Below, one piece after another: positions 51,978 to 59,505 of a stretch of 64,000 nucleotides of DNA (position 1 is its first letter; each line of letters starts with the position of its first letter). The stretch is from Actinotalea soli. GTDB lineage: Bacteria > Actinomycetota > Actinomycetes > Actinomycetales > Cellulomonadaceae. Below the pieces are notes generated by a model. That model searched no databases. It saw nothing but the letters and a program-made list of their open reading frames with translations, and was not told where the DNA came from. The position numbers and the translations under genes are program-made. The DNA lies in assembly GCF_017565425.1 (NCBI RefSeq), contig NZ_JAGEMK010000006.1:124001-188000 (forward strand), written 5' to 3'.

Positions 51978-53087
51978 ATGATCCGGACCGTCGCCGTCGC
52001 GGGCTACCGCTCGCTCCAGTACCTGGTCGCCGGGCTCGACCGGCTGACCGTCGTGACCGGGGCGAACGGCACCGGCAAGACGAGCGTCTACCGCGCCCTG
52101 CGCCTGCTCGCCGACCTCACCCGCGACGGGGCGCTGACGACCCTCGCGCAGGACGGCGGCATGAGGTCGGCGATGTACGCGGGGCCGTACACGGGCAAGC
52201 GGGTCGGCATCCAGCTGGGCTTCGCGAGCGACGACCTGTCCTACGCGATCGACCTCGGGCTGCCGCAGCCGGGCGCGACCCTCTTCGGGCTGGACCCGGA
52301 GATCAAGGTCGAGGCGGTCTGGGCCGGGCCCGTGCTGCGCCCTGCGAGCGTTCTCGCCGACCGTCACGGCACCCGGGTGCGCACCCGGGGTGACGACGGC
52401 GCGTGGCGGACGGCCGCGTGGAGGCTGGGGACGCACGAGTCCCTGATGTCCGCCCTCGCGGACCCGTCGGAGACCCCCGAGCTCTACGCGATCCGGGAGC
52501 AGGCCAAGGGGTGGCGGTTCTACGACCACATGCGCACCGACCCTGACGCCGTCGCGCGGCGGCCGGGCATCGCGACCTTCACGCCGGTGCTGGCTCCGGG
52601 CGGGGAAGACCTCGCAGCGGCCCTGACCACCATCGAGCGTGTCGGAGACGCGGACCTGCTCGCCACGACGGTGGCGGACGCCTTCGACGGGGCGACACTC
52701 GAGCTCGCGGAGGGCGAGGACGGCACCTGCCGCATCCTGCTGCACCAACCCGGTCTGCGTCGGCCACTCGGAGCCCCCGAGCTCTCCGACGGCACCCTGC
52801 GCTACCTGATGCTGGTCGCTGCCTTGCTGTCCCCGCGCCCGCCGGGCCTGCTGGTGCTCAACGAGCCCGAGCAGAGCCTGCACCCGAGCCTGCTGCCGGC
52901 CCTCGCCGCCCTCGTCCTGGACGCCGCCGAGCGCTCGCAGGTCGTGGTCGTGACCCACGCGGGCGATCTGGTGCGTGCGCTGCGACCCGAGGCTCAGGTC
53001 CTCGAGCTCGAGCGCACGAACGGGTCGACGACCATCGCCGGCCAGCTCACCTTCGAGGGCCCCGCCTGGACCTGGCCCTCCCGCTGA
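51978..53087 (+). CDS. AAA ATPase (SMC/RecF-like, AAA_21)
   Basis: A 369-residue P-loop ATPase. Walker A GANGTGKT is at residues 28-35; an ABC-type signature-like segment PELSDGTLRYLMLVAALLS is followed by Walker B LLVLNEPEQSLHPSLL and a switch His in VVVVTHAGDLV. This is the OLD/RecF-like arrangement without a TOPRIM or other nuclease domain. ATG at 51978 stands 6 nt after TACAGT, suggesting a leaderless transcript. No partner gene is visible, so a role in DNA repair, defence or metabolism cannot be chosen. Confidence 0.83.
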   Translation: MIRTVAVAGYRSLQYLVAGLDRLTVVTGANGTGKTSVYRALRLLADLTRDGALTTLAQDGGMRSAMYAGPYTGKRVGIQLGFASDDLSYAIDLGLPQPGATLFGLDPEIKVEAVWAGPVLRPASVLADRHGTRVRTRGDDGAWRTAAWRLGTHESLMSALADPSETPELYAIREQAKGWRFYDHMRTDPDAVARRPGIATFTPVLAPGGEDLAAALTTIERVGDADLLATTVADAFDGATLELAEGEDGTCRILLHQPGLRRPLGAPELSDGTLRYLMLVAALLSPRPPGLLVLNEPEQSLHPSLLPALAALVLDAAERSQVVVVTHAGDLVRALRPEAQVLELERTNGSTTIAGQLTFEGPAWTWPSR

Positions 53088-53113
53088 GCCCTCCGACCCT
53101 CGCGTCACCGCAT

Positions 53114-53163
53114 CTCGTGTCAGACGCTCGGATACCTGGGGGTACCTGACCTTCTGACACGAG
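53114..53163. repeat. 50-bp hairpin repeat, copy 1
   Basis: The outer arms CTCGTGTCAGA and TTCTGACACGAG pair, and the inner arms carry GGATACC / GGTACC around a TGGG loop. It lies between the convergent AAA ATPase and oxidoreductase genes. Of the five copies its arms are the second most divergent. Confidence 0.85.
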
Positions 53164-53174
53164 GTGGGGGCGGG

Positions 53175-53846
53175 TCAGGGGGTGGTGCGCGATGCCGTGG
53201 AGAGCTCGGTGCCGGCGCGGGGACGCGGACGACGTCGGGCGTCCCTGCGGCCCATCTCCTCGACGCGGGCCAGCCAGGCCGCGCGCTTCTCGGCGGACGA
53301 GAAGCGCACCCGAGGCAGGCGGGTGACGCCGACGGTCTTGACCCCGCAGTACCAGAGCACGGCCTGGGTCAGGGAGGTGACGGCCGCGCGGCGGTACTTG
53401 ACGGTGTCCCACCACGCCGGGCTGTCCATCGTCATGATCACCCGGGCGGTGCGGCCGGTCAGGCGCTTGTCCCACAGGGCCGAGCTCTCGCGGTAGGCGA
53501 AGGCGAACCGGGAGAGGAACACCCGGTCCACGTACCCCTTGAGCACCGCGGGGTAGGTGCCCCACCACTGCGGGAACACGAAGACCAGGTGGTCGGCCTC
53601 GCGCACCCCGTCGATCATCTGCTCGACCTCGGGCTCGCGGGCCGGGTCCTGGTCGGGACCGTGCCAGCGCAGCAGGCTGGGCTCGCGCGAGGCGAGGTCG
53701 AAGTCGGTCTCGCCGAGGCGCAGGACCGTGACCTCGGCCCCCGCGGCGCGGGCGCCGGCGGCGTAGGCCTCGGCGAGACCTCCGCACAGGCTGTCGCTCC
53801 GGGGGTGGCCGAGGACGACGAGGATGCGGGGTCGGGCGGGGATCAT
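53175..53846 (-). CDS. Flavodoxin-fold NAD(P)H dehydrogenase (quinone reductase-like)
   Basis: A 223-residue flavodoxin-like protein of the NQO/KefF type with ILVVLGHPRSDSLCGGLAEAY for FMN phosphate binding, VFVFPQWWGTYPAVLKGYVDRVF, and an Arg-rich C-terminus. It transfers electrons from NAD(P)H to quinones or electrophiles via FMN. ATG at 53846 overlaps the MarR stop (ATGA), so it is co-transcribed with its probable regulator, a common arrangement for electrophile- or quinone-sensing systems. A 50-bp hairpin repeat lies 11 bp past its stop. Confidence 0.88.
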   Translation of the reverse strand: MIPARPRILVVLGHPRSDSLCGGLAEAYAAGARAAGAEVTVLRLGETDFDLASREPSLLRWHGPDQDPAREPEVEQMIDGVREADHLVFVFPQWWGTYPAVLKGYVDRVFLSRFAFAYRESSALWDKRLTGRTARVIMTMDSPAWWDTVKYRRAAVTSLTQAVLWYCGVKTVGVTRLPRVRFSSAEKRAAWLARVEEMGRRDARRRPRPRAGTELSTASRTTP

Positions 53847-54277
53847 GAGGGGGTTCCCTTCGAGAGGACGGCGTCGAGCATGAGGAGCACGTCGGCGTGG
53901 GTGCGCTCGAGGTCGAGGTCCGACCTGTCGGCGAACATCTGGGTGAACTCGGCGTCGAGCAGGCCACCGGCCTCGTGGGCGAGACGCAGGCCCTCGTCGG
54001 TCAGGGTGAGGAGCACGCGTCGGGCGTTGGCGGGGTCGGCGACCGTGCGGACGTAGCCCTTGGCCTCGAGGCCGGGCACCCGCTTGCTCACGGCGGCCTT
54101 GGAGACGCCGAGGCACTCGGCCATGCGCGTGATGTCGAGGGGCTGGCCGTCCTCGAGGACCGCCAGGAAGGTGAACTGGCTGGTGGTGATCCCCCAGCGC
54201 TCGGTGAGCACCCCGTCGGCGTAGGCGTTGATCGCCGTGACGAGATGGTTCAACGAGTAGGTGATGCGTCCGCTCAT
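53843..54277 (-). CDS. MarR-family transcriptional regulator
   Basis: A 144-residue winged-helix repressor (RITYSLNHLVTAINAYADGVLTERWG dimer helix; LDITRMAECLGVSKAAVSKRVPGLEAKGYVRTVADPANARRVLLTLTDEG, the winged helix, at about 60-110). ATG at 54277 begins the conserved part; the longer frame would run through the operators and a hairpin repeat. Two 14-bp palindromes 8 bp upstream of the start probably bind it. It overlaps the oxidoreductase gene, its likely main target. Confidence 0.9.
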   Translation of the reverse strand: MSGRITYSLNHLVTAINAYADGVLTERWGITTSQFTFLAVLEDGQPLDITRMAECLGVSKAAVSKRVPGLEAKGYVRTVADPANARRVLLTLTDEGLRLAHEAGGLLDAEFTQMFADRSDLDLERTHADVLLMLDAVLSKGTPS

Positions 54278-54284
54278 GCAACAA

Positions 54285-54321
54285 GTCAACGGGTTGACAA
54301 CCAACGTGTCAACCCGTTGAC
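54285..54321. promoter_or_regulatory. Paired MarR operators
   Basis: GTCAACGGGTTGAC (54285-54298) and GTCAACCCGTTGAC (54308-54321) are each palindromic except at the centre and are exact reverse complements of each other. Their centres are 23 bp apart. They overlap the probable marR promoter, so they should mediate autorepression. Confidence 0.75.
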
Positions 54322-54338
54322 ACCACCCGTCCCCACGC

Positions 54339-54388
54339 CTCGTGTCAGAACCCGGGGTACCCAGAGGTATCCCAGGTTCTGACACGAG
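54339..54388. repeat. 50-bp hairpin repeat, copy 2
   Basis: Two 23-nt arms starting CTCGTGTCAGAACC pair around the loop CAGA; inner arms end GGGGTACC and GGTATCCC. It is the outer member of a tandem pair 3' of the PL11 gene, 12 bp from copy 3. Confidence 0.9.
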
Positions 54389-54400
54389 GTAGGGGCGCGG

Positions 54401-54450
54401 CTCGTGTCAGAACCTCAGGACCCTGGGGGCACCTGAGGTTCTGACACGAG
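54401..54450. repeat. 50-bp hairpin repeat, copy 3
   Basis: The arms CTCGTGTCAGAACCTCAGG and CCTGAGGTTCTGACACGAG pair without mismatch for 19 bp; the loop is TGGG. It ends 7 bp from the PL11 stop codon. The bases CTCAGG differ from the other copies but change together in both arms. Confidence 0.9.
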
Positions 54451-54457
54451 GTCGGGG

Positions 54458-57400
54458 TTAGTTGACGCGGACCGTGATCTCTCGGGTCTCGGTCACCCCC
54501 GCCGCGTTCTCGAGCTCGGCGAGGTAGGTGTACTGCCCAGGCGCCCGACCCGTGATCTCGGTGCGCGCCTGCTGGGCGCCCGGGGTCGCGGCGACGAGGT
54601 CCTGGGAGTCGATCAGCTCGCCGTCCTCGAACAACCGGTACGCGGTGGCGTTGGTGCCCCACCACATGTTCATCGTCACGGTGTAGTCCCCGTCCCGGTC
54701 CCAGTTGTCGTGCGAGAGCGTGCCCCGTGCCGGGTCGGCGTCGGTCACCCGCACCGTGTGCTCGCGGGAGGTGGAGGTCCCCGCGGCGTTGACCAGCTCC
54801 GCGGTGTACACGTACGTCCCGTTCGCCTTGCCCGTCACCGGGACGGCGATCCGCTGGGCCGAGGGCGTGTCGTCCTCGAGAAGCTCCGAGTGGATCAGCT
54901 CACCGTCCTCGTACAGCCGGAACACCGTCCCGTTCTGCCCCCACCACAGGTTCGCCGTGACGGTGAAGTCACCGTCACGCAGCCCCGTGTCGTGCCCGTT
55001 GTCATCACTCAGCGCGACCTGCCCCGGGGCAGCGTCGGGCACCTGCGGGCCGGCGTGCTCACCCACCGTGCGGATGCTCGGCGCCGCCGGGGCAGCCATG
55101 CCCTCACCGAGGAAGAAGCTCGGGTGCGGGGGCTGGTTGTAGGCCACGTTCTGCCAGGCCACCGCCAGGCGGTACTGCGAGTCGTGCATGAGCGTGCGGA
55201 TGCGGTGCTCGGTCACGTCCGTGGTGGTGAAGACCCGCAGGGCCGAGGAGTCCTCGGTCCGGTAGACGAGCTCCTCGCGCCAGTCGCCGAACAGGTCCGC
55301 CTGCAGGGCTGGGGTGCCCTTGGTGTCGTTGTTCGACAGGACGCCCTCTGGCCGCAGGATCTCCACGGCCTCCTCGTTCTCCCAGTCCCACGTCGCGATG
55401 GTCGGCTCACCCGTGCGAGGGCCGTCGTCGAAGTCGTGGTCGGTGATCTCCCGGAGCAGGTCACCGTCCCACCAGGTCAGGAAGTTCGCGGCCGGGATCT
55501 TCTCGCCGATGAGCGTGCCGTCCGCCGCGACCATGTGTCCCACGGTCGAGTTCCACGCGTAGTCCCCGCCGATCGCCCAGGACTCAGCCCCCTCGTAGCG
55601 GGGGTCGATGTCCCCCGAGGCACCGCGGCCGGTGTCACGGTTGCCCGGGAGGTCCCAGATGATCTCGCCGGTGGCGAGGTCACGCATGGCGCCGGCCCGG
55701 TTGCCCGAGCAGCTCATGCACTCGTAGACCTGGAAGACCTCGAGGCCCGGACGCGACGGGATGAGGTCGCCCACGTGCATGGCGTCCCCGTGCCCCAGCC
55801 CCGCGTTGTTGAGCACCGTGCCGTCGTCGTCGATGGTGAGGGCGCCGAAGATGATCTCGTCCTTCTGGTCGCCGTCGGCGTCGGCCACCGAGAGCTGGTG
55901 GTTGCCCTGACCGGCGTACTGGTTACCGGCCACGTCGGAGTCGAAGACCCACCGCTCGACGAGCTCGTCGTCGACGACGTCCCAGGCCGCGATGACTGTC
56001 CGGGTGTAGTAGCCGCGCGAGAAGATCACGCTCGGGCTCTCGCCGTCGAGGTACGCGACCCCCGCGAGGAACCTGTCGACGCGGTTGCCGTAGGTGTCAC
56101 CCCAGGAGCCGACGTTGCCCCGCGGCGGGACGTAGTCGACCGTGTCGAGGGCGACGCCCGTCTCCCCCTCGAAGAGGGTCAGGTACTCAGGGCCGCTCAG
56201 CACGTAGCCGCCGGAGTTGCGGTGGTCGGCCTCGGCGTCCCCGATGACGGTGCCCGCCCCGTCGACGGTCGCGTCCGCGGTCTTCATCGTGACCTCGGCC
56301 TTCCCGTCGCCGTCCAGGTCGTAGACCATCAGCTGGGTGTAGTGGGCCCCGGCCCGGATGTTGCGGCCCAGGTCGATCCGCCACAGCTGCTCGCCGCCCA
56401 GGGTGTAGGCGTCGACGTAGACGTTGCCGGTGTAGCCGGCGCGCGAGTTGTCCTGCGCGTTCGAAGGGTTCCACAGCAGGACGACCTCGTACTGCCCGTC
56501 CCCGTCGAGGTCACCGACGCTCGCGTCCCCCGCGCTGTACGTGTACTCCTCGCCCGAGGGGGTGACGCCGCCCTCGGGCTTGTTCAGCGGGATGTCGAGG
56601 TGACCGTCGGCCCAGACCTCGAAGGCCTCGGTCGCATCCGCCTCGGTGCCCTCGCCGACCACGGTGACGCGGTAGGTCGAGTCGACGGCGCCGTCCTCGT
56701 CGAGCAGGTTCGTCGAGCCGGTGAGCGGCGCGTCGTTGATCCGCACGCCGTCGCGGTAGACGTTGAAGGCCACCGAGTCCGGGTCGGTGCCGAGCTGGCG
56801 CCAGCCCACGTACACGCCGTCGTCGGTGGCCACGGCCACGGGCGAGCGATCCAGGTACTCGGCCTCGCGGACCAGGGTGGTCACCGCGGGGGTGGTCAGG
56901 ACCTCGGAGTACTCCGAGGAGCCCCCTGCGCTGATCGCCGCGACCCGGTAGTGGTACTCGACCGTGGTGAGCACGTCGGTGTCCGTGAAGGAGGCGTCCG
57001 TGACGCGCTCGACCGTCGAGAACGGCCCGTCCGCGCGCGTGGCACGCTGCACGTCGTAGGCGATCGCGCCGTCGACCGGCTGCCAGGTGAAGCTCAGCCG
57101 GTCACGCTCGACCTCGCCCACCGCGAGGCCCGACGGCGCGGGCGGGGCCTCGACCCCGTCCTCGACGACGGCGACCTCGAGGGGCTCGCTGGTGCGTCCC
57201 ACGCGCCCGTCGGCGTCGAGCCCGGTCACGGTGTACTCGTAGCGACCGGCCAGGACGACGTCGGTGTCGGTGAAGCCGGTGCCCTCCTGCTCGCTGACGG
57301 TCTGCGGCTCACCGCCCGGGACGGCGCGGTCGACGCGGTAGCCGGCGAGCTGCTCGCTCGCGTCCCACGCGAGGGTGACCGACGGCGGGTCGGTGGTGAC

Positions 57401-57994
57401 CTCGGTCGCGACCAGGCCGGTGGGGGCCGGGAGCGCCGACTGGATGGTGATCCCGTTGAGCCGTGGCGAGCTGCCTCCGACCAGGATGGTCATCTGGCCG
57501 TCCTCGACCACGACCGGGTCGAAGACGCGCTCGTTGATGACTGCGGAGCCGGCGCCCTGGTCTCCGTAGGCCACCCCCTCGATCGTGTAAGTGGTGCGCG
57601 AGGAGGCGATGTGGTCCCCCGACCACGTGGTGACGGTGTACTCGCCGTCGGGCAGGTCGACGGCGAACTCGGCGCCGTCGCCGACGGGCGGCAGCACGAA
57701 GTCACGGCGCAGGGCGTCCACGGCCGAGCCACGGTCCCGGTCGTTGAGCTGACCGAGGGGGGTGGTGAACCCGAAACCGGTCTCGGCGTCGTAGGCCATG
57801 GCTCGGGTGACGGCGGTGAACCCCTCGGCGACCGGGGCGCCCGCGGGCTGGAAGTCGAAGCGCAGGTCGACCGGGCCGTCGCCCGGGTCTGCCGCCGCGG
57901 TGGGCATGACCGCCATGGTGGCGACCATGGCCCCGGCGGCGGCCAGGGCGGTGGGGACGACGCGCGATCGGCGCCGTGGGACGGGTGGTGTCAT
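54458..57994 (-). CDS. Secreted multidomain rhamnogalacturonan lyase, PL11
   Basis: A 1,178-residue enzyme cleaving the rhamnosyl-galacturonate backbone of rhamnogalacturonan-I. Order: signal peptide (PTALAAAGAMVATMAVMPTAAA), a beta-sandwich carbohydrate-binding-type domain (about 38-200), two fibronectin type III domains (about 205-380), the eight-bladed PL11 propeller (about 385-990) and two C-terminal beta domains of the kind found on chitinases and glucanases (repeats of TVTxNxWWGxNxTxxRLxEDGEL). PL11 motifs include GDASVGDLDGDGQYEVVLLWNPSNAQDN, GRNIRAGAHYTQLMVYDLDGDGKAEV and SVADADGDQKDEIIFG calcium loops. ATG at 57994 has GGGAGC upstream and begins the signal peptide. LacI-type sites lie about 120 bp upstream, and pairs of 50-bp hairpins flank the gene. 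Confidence 0.92.
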   Translation of the reverse strand: MTPPVPRRRSRVVPTALAAAGAMVATMAVMPTAAADPGDGPVDLRFDFQPAGAPVAEGFTAVTRAMAYDAETGFGFTTPLGQLNDRDRGSAVDALRRDFVLPPVGDGAEFAVDLPDGEYTVTTWSGDHIASSRTTYTIEGVAYGDQGAGSAVINERVFDPVVVEDGQMTILVGGSSPRLNGITIQSALPAPTGLVATEVTTDPPSVTLAWDASEQLAGYRVDRAVPGGEPQTVSEQEGTGFTDTDVVLAGRYEYTVTGLDADGRVGRTSEPLEVAVVEDGVEAPPAPSGLAVGEVERDRLSFTWQPVDGAIAYDVQRATRADGPFSTVERVTDASFTDTDVLTTVEYHYRVAAISAGGSSEYSEVLTTPAVTTLVREAEYLDRSPVAVATDDGVYVGWRQLGTDPDSVAFNVYRDGVRINDAPLTGSTNLLDEDGAVDSTYRVTVVGEGTEADATEAFEVWADGHLDIPLNKPEGGVTPSGEEYTYSAGDASVGDLDGDGQYEVVLLWNPSNAQDNSRAGYTGNVYVDAYTLGGEQLWRIDLGRNIRAGAHYTQLMVYDLDGDGKAEVTMKTADATVDGAGTVIGDAEADHRNSGGYVLSGPEYLTLFEGETGVALDTVDYVPPRGNVGSWGDTYGNRVDRFLAGVAYLDGESPSVIFSRGYYTRTVIAAWDVVDDELVERWVFDSDVAGNQYAGQGNHQLSVADADGDQKDEIIFGALTIDDDGTVLNNAGLGHGDAMHVGDLIPSRPGLEVFQVYECMSCSGNRAGAMRDLATGEIIWDLPGNRDTGRGASGDIDPRYEGAESWAIGGDYAWNSTVGHMVAADGTLIGEKIPAANFLTWWDGDLLREITDHDFDDGPRTGEPTIATWDWENEEAVEILRPEGVLSNNDTKGTPALQADLFGDWREELVYRTEDSSALRVFTTTDVTEHRIRTLMHDSQYRLAVAWQNVAYNQPPHPSFFLGEGMAAPAAPSIRTVGEHAGPQVPDAAPGQVALSDDNGHDTGLRDGDFTVTANLWWGQNGTVFRLYEDGELIHSELLEDDTPSAQRIAVPVTGKANGTYVYTAELVNAAGTSTSREHTVRVTDADPARGTLSHDNWDRDGDYTVTMNMWWGTNATAYRLFEDGELIDSQDLVAATPGAQQARTEITGRAPGQYTYLAELENAAGVTETREITVRVN

Positions 57995-58113
57995 CGGAGC
58001 TGCTCCCGGTGGTGGGTCGGCCCGGCGCCAGGCGCCCGCGGGGCGGGCCGGGGGCAGCCCCGTCGGGGCGGCGCTCCGACCCTCTCCTCGGTGATCGACG
58101 TTGATGGACCGAG

Positions 58114-58125
58114 TGAATCGTTTCA
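58114..58125. promoter_or_regulatory. TGAAwCGTT operator upstream of PL11
   Basis: TGAATCGTTTCA is a LacI-type inverted repeat (TGAA/TTCA arms, CG centre), 120 bp upstream of the PL11 ATG. The core is shared with the GH112 and lldD/ABC sites. Confidence 0.6.
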
Positions 58126-58131
58126 TGGATA

Positions 58132-58148
58132 CGGGAAGCGCATTCCCG
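58132..58148. promoter_or_regulatory. Second palindrome upstream of PL11
   Basis: CGGGAAGCGCATTCCCG has perfect CGGGAA/TTCCCG arms around GCGCA, 6 bp beyond the TGAAwCGTT site. It resembles the palindrome at 32076-32091. Confidence 0.55.
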
Positions 58149-58198
58149 CGGTCACTGTTTACCAACCCCGAGGCGCCAAGGTCAACGCCCCGCCCCAA

Positions 58199-58248
58199 CT
58201 CGTGTCAGAAGGAGAGATACCCGGAGCGCCCCCAGCTTCTGACCCGAG
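58199..58248. repeat. 50-bp hairpin repeat, copy 4 (divergent)
   Basis: Same length and frame as the others, arms beginning CTCGTGTCAGAAG and ending CTTCTGACCCGAG, loop CGGA. The inner arms (GATACC versus GCGCCCCC) pair poorly, so this is the most decayed copy. Confidence 0.85.
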
Positions 58249-58259
58249 ATCCCGCACCC

Positions 58260-58309
58260 CTCGTGTCAGAACCTCATATACCTCTAGGTATCCAGGGTTC
58301 TGACACGAG
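58260..58309. repeat. 50-bp hairpin repeat, copy 5
   Basis: Arms CTCGTGTCAGAACC and GGTTCTGACACGAG pair; inner arms carry ATACC / GGTAT around TCTA. It is 11 bp from copy 4, forming a tandem pair 5' of PL11 that mirrors the pair on its 3' side, and lies 70 bp past the YghZ-like stop. Confidence 0.9.
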
Positions 58310-58379
58310 ATCTGCGGGGGTGCGGCGAGGGGCCGGGGCGGAGGGTGGGGGCGCGGCGTGCTCGCGCTGAGCGGTCCGG

Positions 58380-59411
58380 CTAGCGGGCCGTGCCGTCGAC
58401 GGCGTGCTCCTCGATCGCGGTGAGCTCGGCGGCGGTGAGCGCGGGGCCGCGCAGGGCCGCCACGTTGTCCTCGAGCTGGGCGACGCTGCTGGCCCCGATG
58501 ATCGCCGAGGTGACCCGCTCGTCGCGCAGCACCCAGCTGAGCGCGAGCTGGGCCAGGCTCTGCCCGCGCTGCTCGGCGATCGCGGCCAGGCCCCGGGCCC
58601 GCTCGAGGTAGGTCTCGGAGATCCGCTCGGGCCGCAGGAAGTGCCCGACGGCGGCCCGCGACCCCTCGGGCACGTCGCCCGACAGGTACTTCCCGGTAAG
58701 CATGCCCTGGGCGAGCGGGCTGAACACGATCATCCCCACACCCAGGTCACCGACGGCGTCGAGCAGGCTCTCCTGCTGCCCGTCGGCGACCTTCTCGACG
58801 TGCCGGTTGAACATCGAGTAGCTCGGCTGGTGGATGAGCAGCGGGGTGCCCATCTCCCCCAGGATCCGCGCGGCCTCCCGGGTGGCCGAGGGCGAGTAGT
58901 TCGACACCCCCGCGTACAGCGCGCGCCCGCTGGTGACCGCGGTGTGCAGGGCCCCCATGGTCTCCTCGAGCGGGACCGTGGGGTCGGGGCGGTGCGAGTA
59001 GAAGATGTCGACGTACTCGAGGCCCGTGCGGCGCAACGACTGGTCGAGGGAGGACAGCAGGTACTTGCGCGAGCCACCGTCGCCGTAGGGCCCGGGCCAC
59101 ATGTCGTACCCGGCCTTGGAGGACACGACGAGCTCGTCGCGGTAGGGGCGCAGGTCGCGCGCGAGCACCTGGCCGAAGGTCTCCTCCGCGGCGCCGTAGG
59201 GCGGGCCGTAGTTGTTCGCGAGGTCGAGGTGGGTGATACCCAGGTCGAAGGCACGGAGCAGGATCGCGCGCTGGGTCTCGTACCGGTGGCCGTGGCCGAA
59301 GTTGTGCCACAGCCCGAGGCTCAGCGCGGGCAGGTCCAGCCCGCTGCGCCCGGTGCGGCGGTAGGTCATCGAGGCGTAGCGGTCGTCGGCAGCGACGTGG
59401 GGAGTGGTCAC
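58380..59411 (-). CDS. YghZ-like aldo/keto reductase (L-glyceraldehyde-3-phosphate reductase type)
   Basis: A 343-residue NADPH-dependent reductase with strong segment-by-segment likeness to E. coli YghZ: LDLANNYGPPYGAAEETFG (Asp/Tyr of the AKR site), VSSKAGYDMWPGPYGDGGSRKYLLSSLDQSLRR, VDIFYSHRPDPTVPLEETMGAL (catalytic His) and VFSPLAQGMLTGKYL. The family reduces L-glyceraldehyde 3-phosphate, methylglyoxal and other aldehydes. The start is GTG at 59411. It stands alone, divergent from a sugar porter whose promoter shares the 94-bp gap. A detoxifying role beside sugar catabolism is likely. Confidence 0.88.
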   Translation of the reverse strand: MTTPHVAADDRYASMTYRRTGRSGLDLPALSLGLWHNFGHGHRYETQRAILLRAFDLGITHLDLANNYGPPYGAAEETFGQVLARDLRPYRDELVVSSKAGYDMWPGPYGDGGSRKYLLSSLDQSLRRTGLEYVDIFYSHRPDPTVPLEETMGALHTAVTSGRALYAGVSNYSPSATREAARILGEMGTPLLIHQPSYSMFNRHVEKVADGQQESLLDAVGDLGVGMIVFSPLAQGMLTGKYLSGDVPEGSRAAVGHFLRPERISETYLERARGLAAIAEQRGQSLAQLALSWVLRDERVTSAIIGASSVAQLEDNVAALRGPALTAAELTAIEEHAVDGTAR

Positions 59412-59505
59412 GGCAGCACGCTACCGGTGCCCACCGACGAGGGCCGCGGAGTGCCGCCGACGCGCTCCGATGGTGGCCGAACCCCAGCAGGCTTACGTTG
59501 CCCCC

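Larger units (their letters stand above)
57995..58379. other. Intergenic region upstream of PL11
   Basis: 385 bp without a credible gene. Next to PL11 is its leader; at 58114-58148 are two operator-like palindromes; at 58199-58309 are two 50-bp hairpin repeats; the remainder up to the YghZ-like stop is G-rich filler with no clear feature. Confidence 0.75.

Noticed and set aside
51064-53087. CPBP-like protein plus AAA ATPase as a phage-defence pair
   Set aside because: The genes are divergent, not an operon; the ATPase has no nuclease partner; the neighbours are ordinary metabolic genes. The evidence is too thin.
54339-54450. CRISPR-like tandem repeats
   Set aside because: Only two units per site, separated by 11-12 bp, too short for spacers, and the repeats are internally palindromic over their full length. 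No cas gene is present.
54339-58309. Integron cassette with attC sites around the PL11 gene
   Set aside because: The repeats lack the RYYYAAC/GTTRRRY core sites, occur in pairs on both sides, and no integrase gene is seen. A simple palindromic repeat family fits better.
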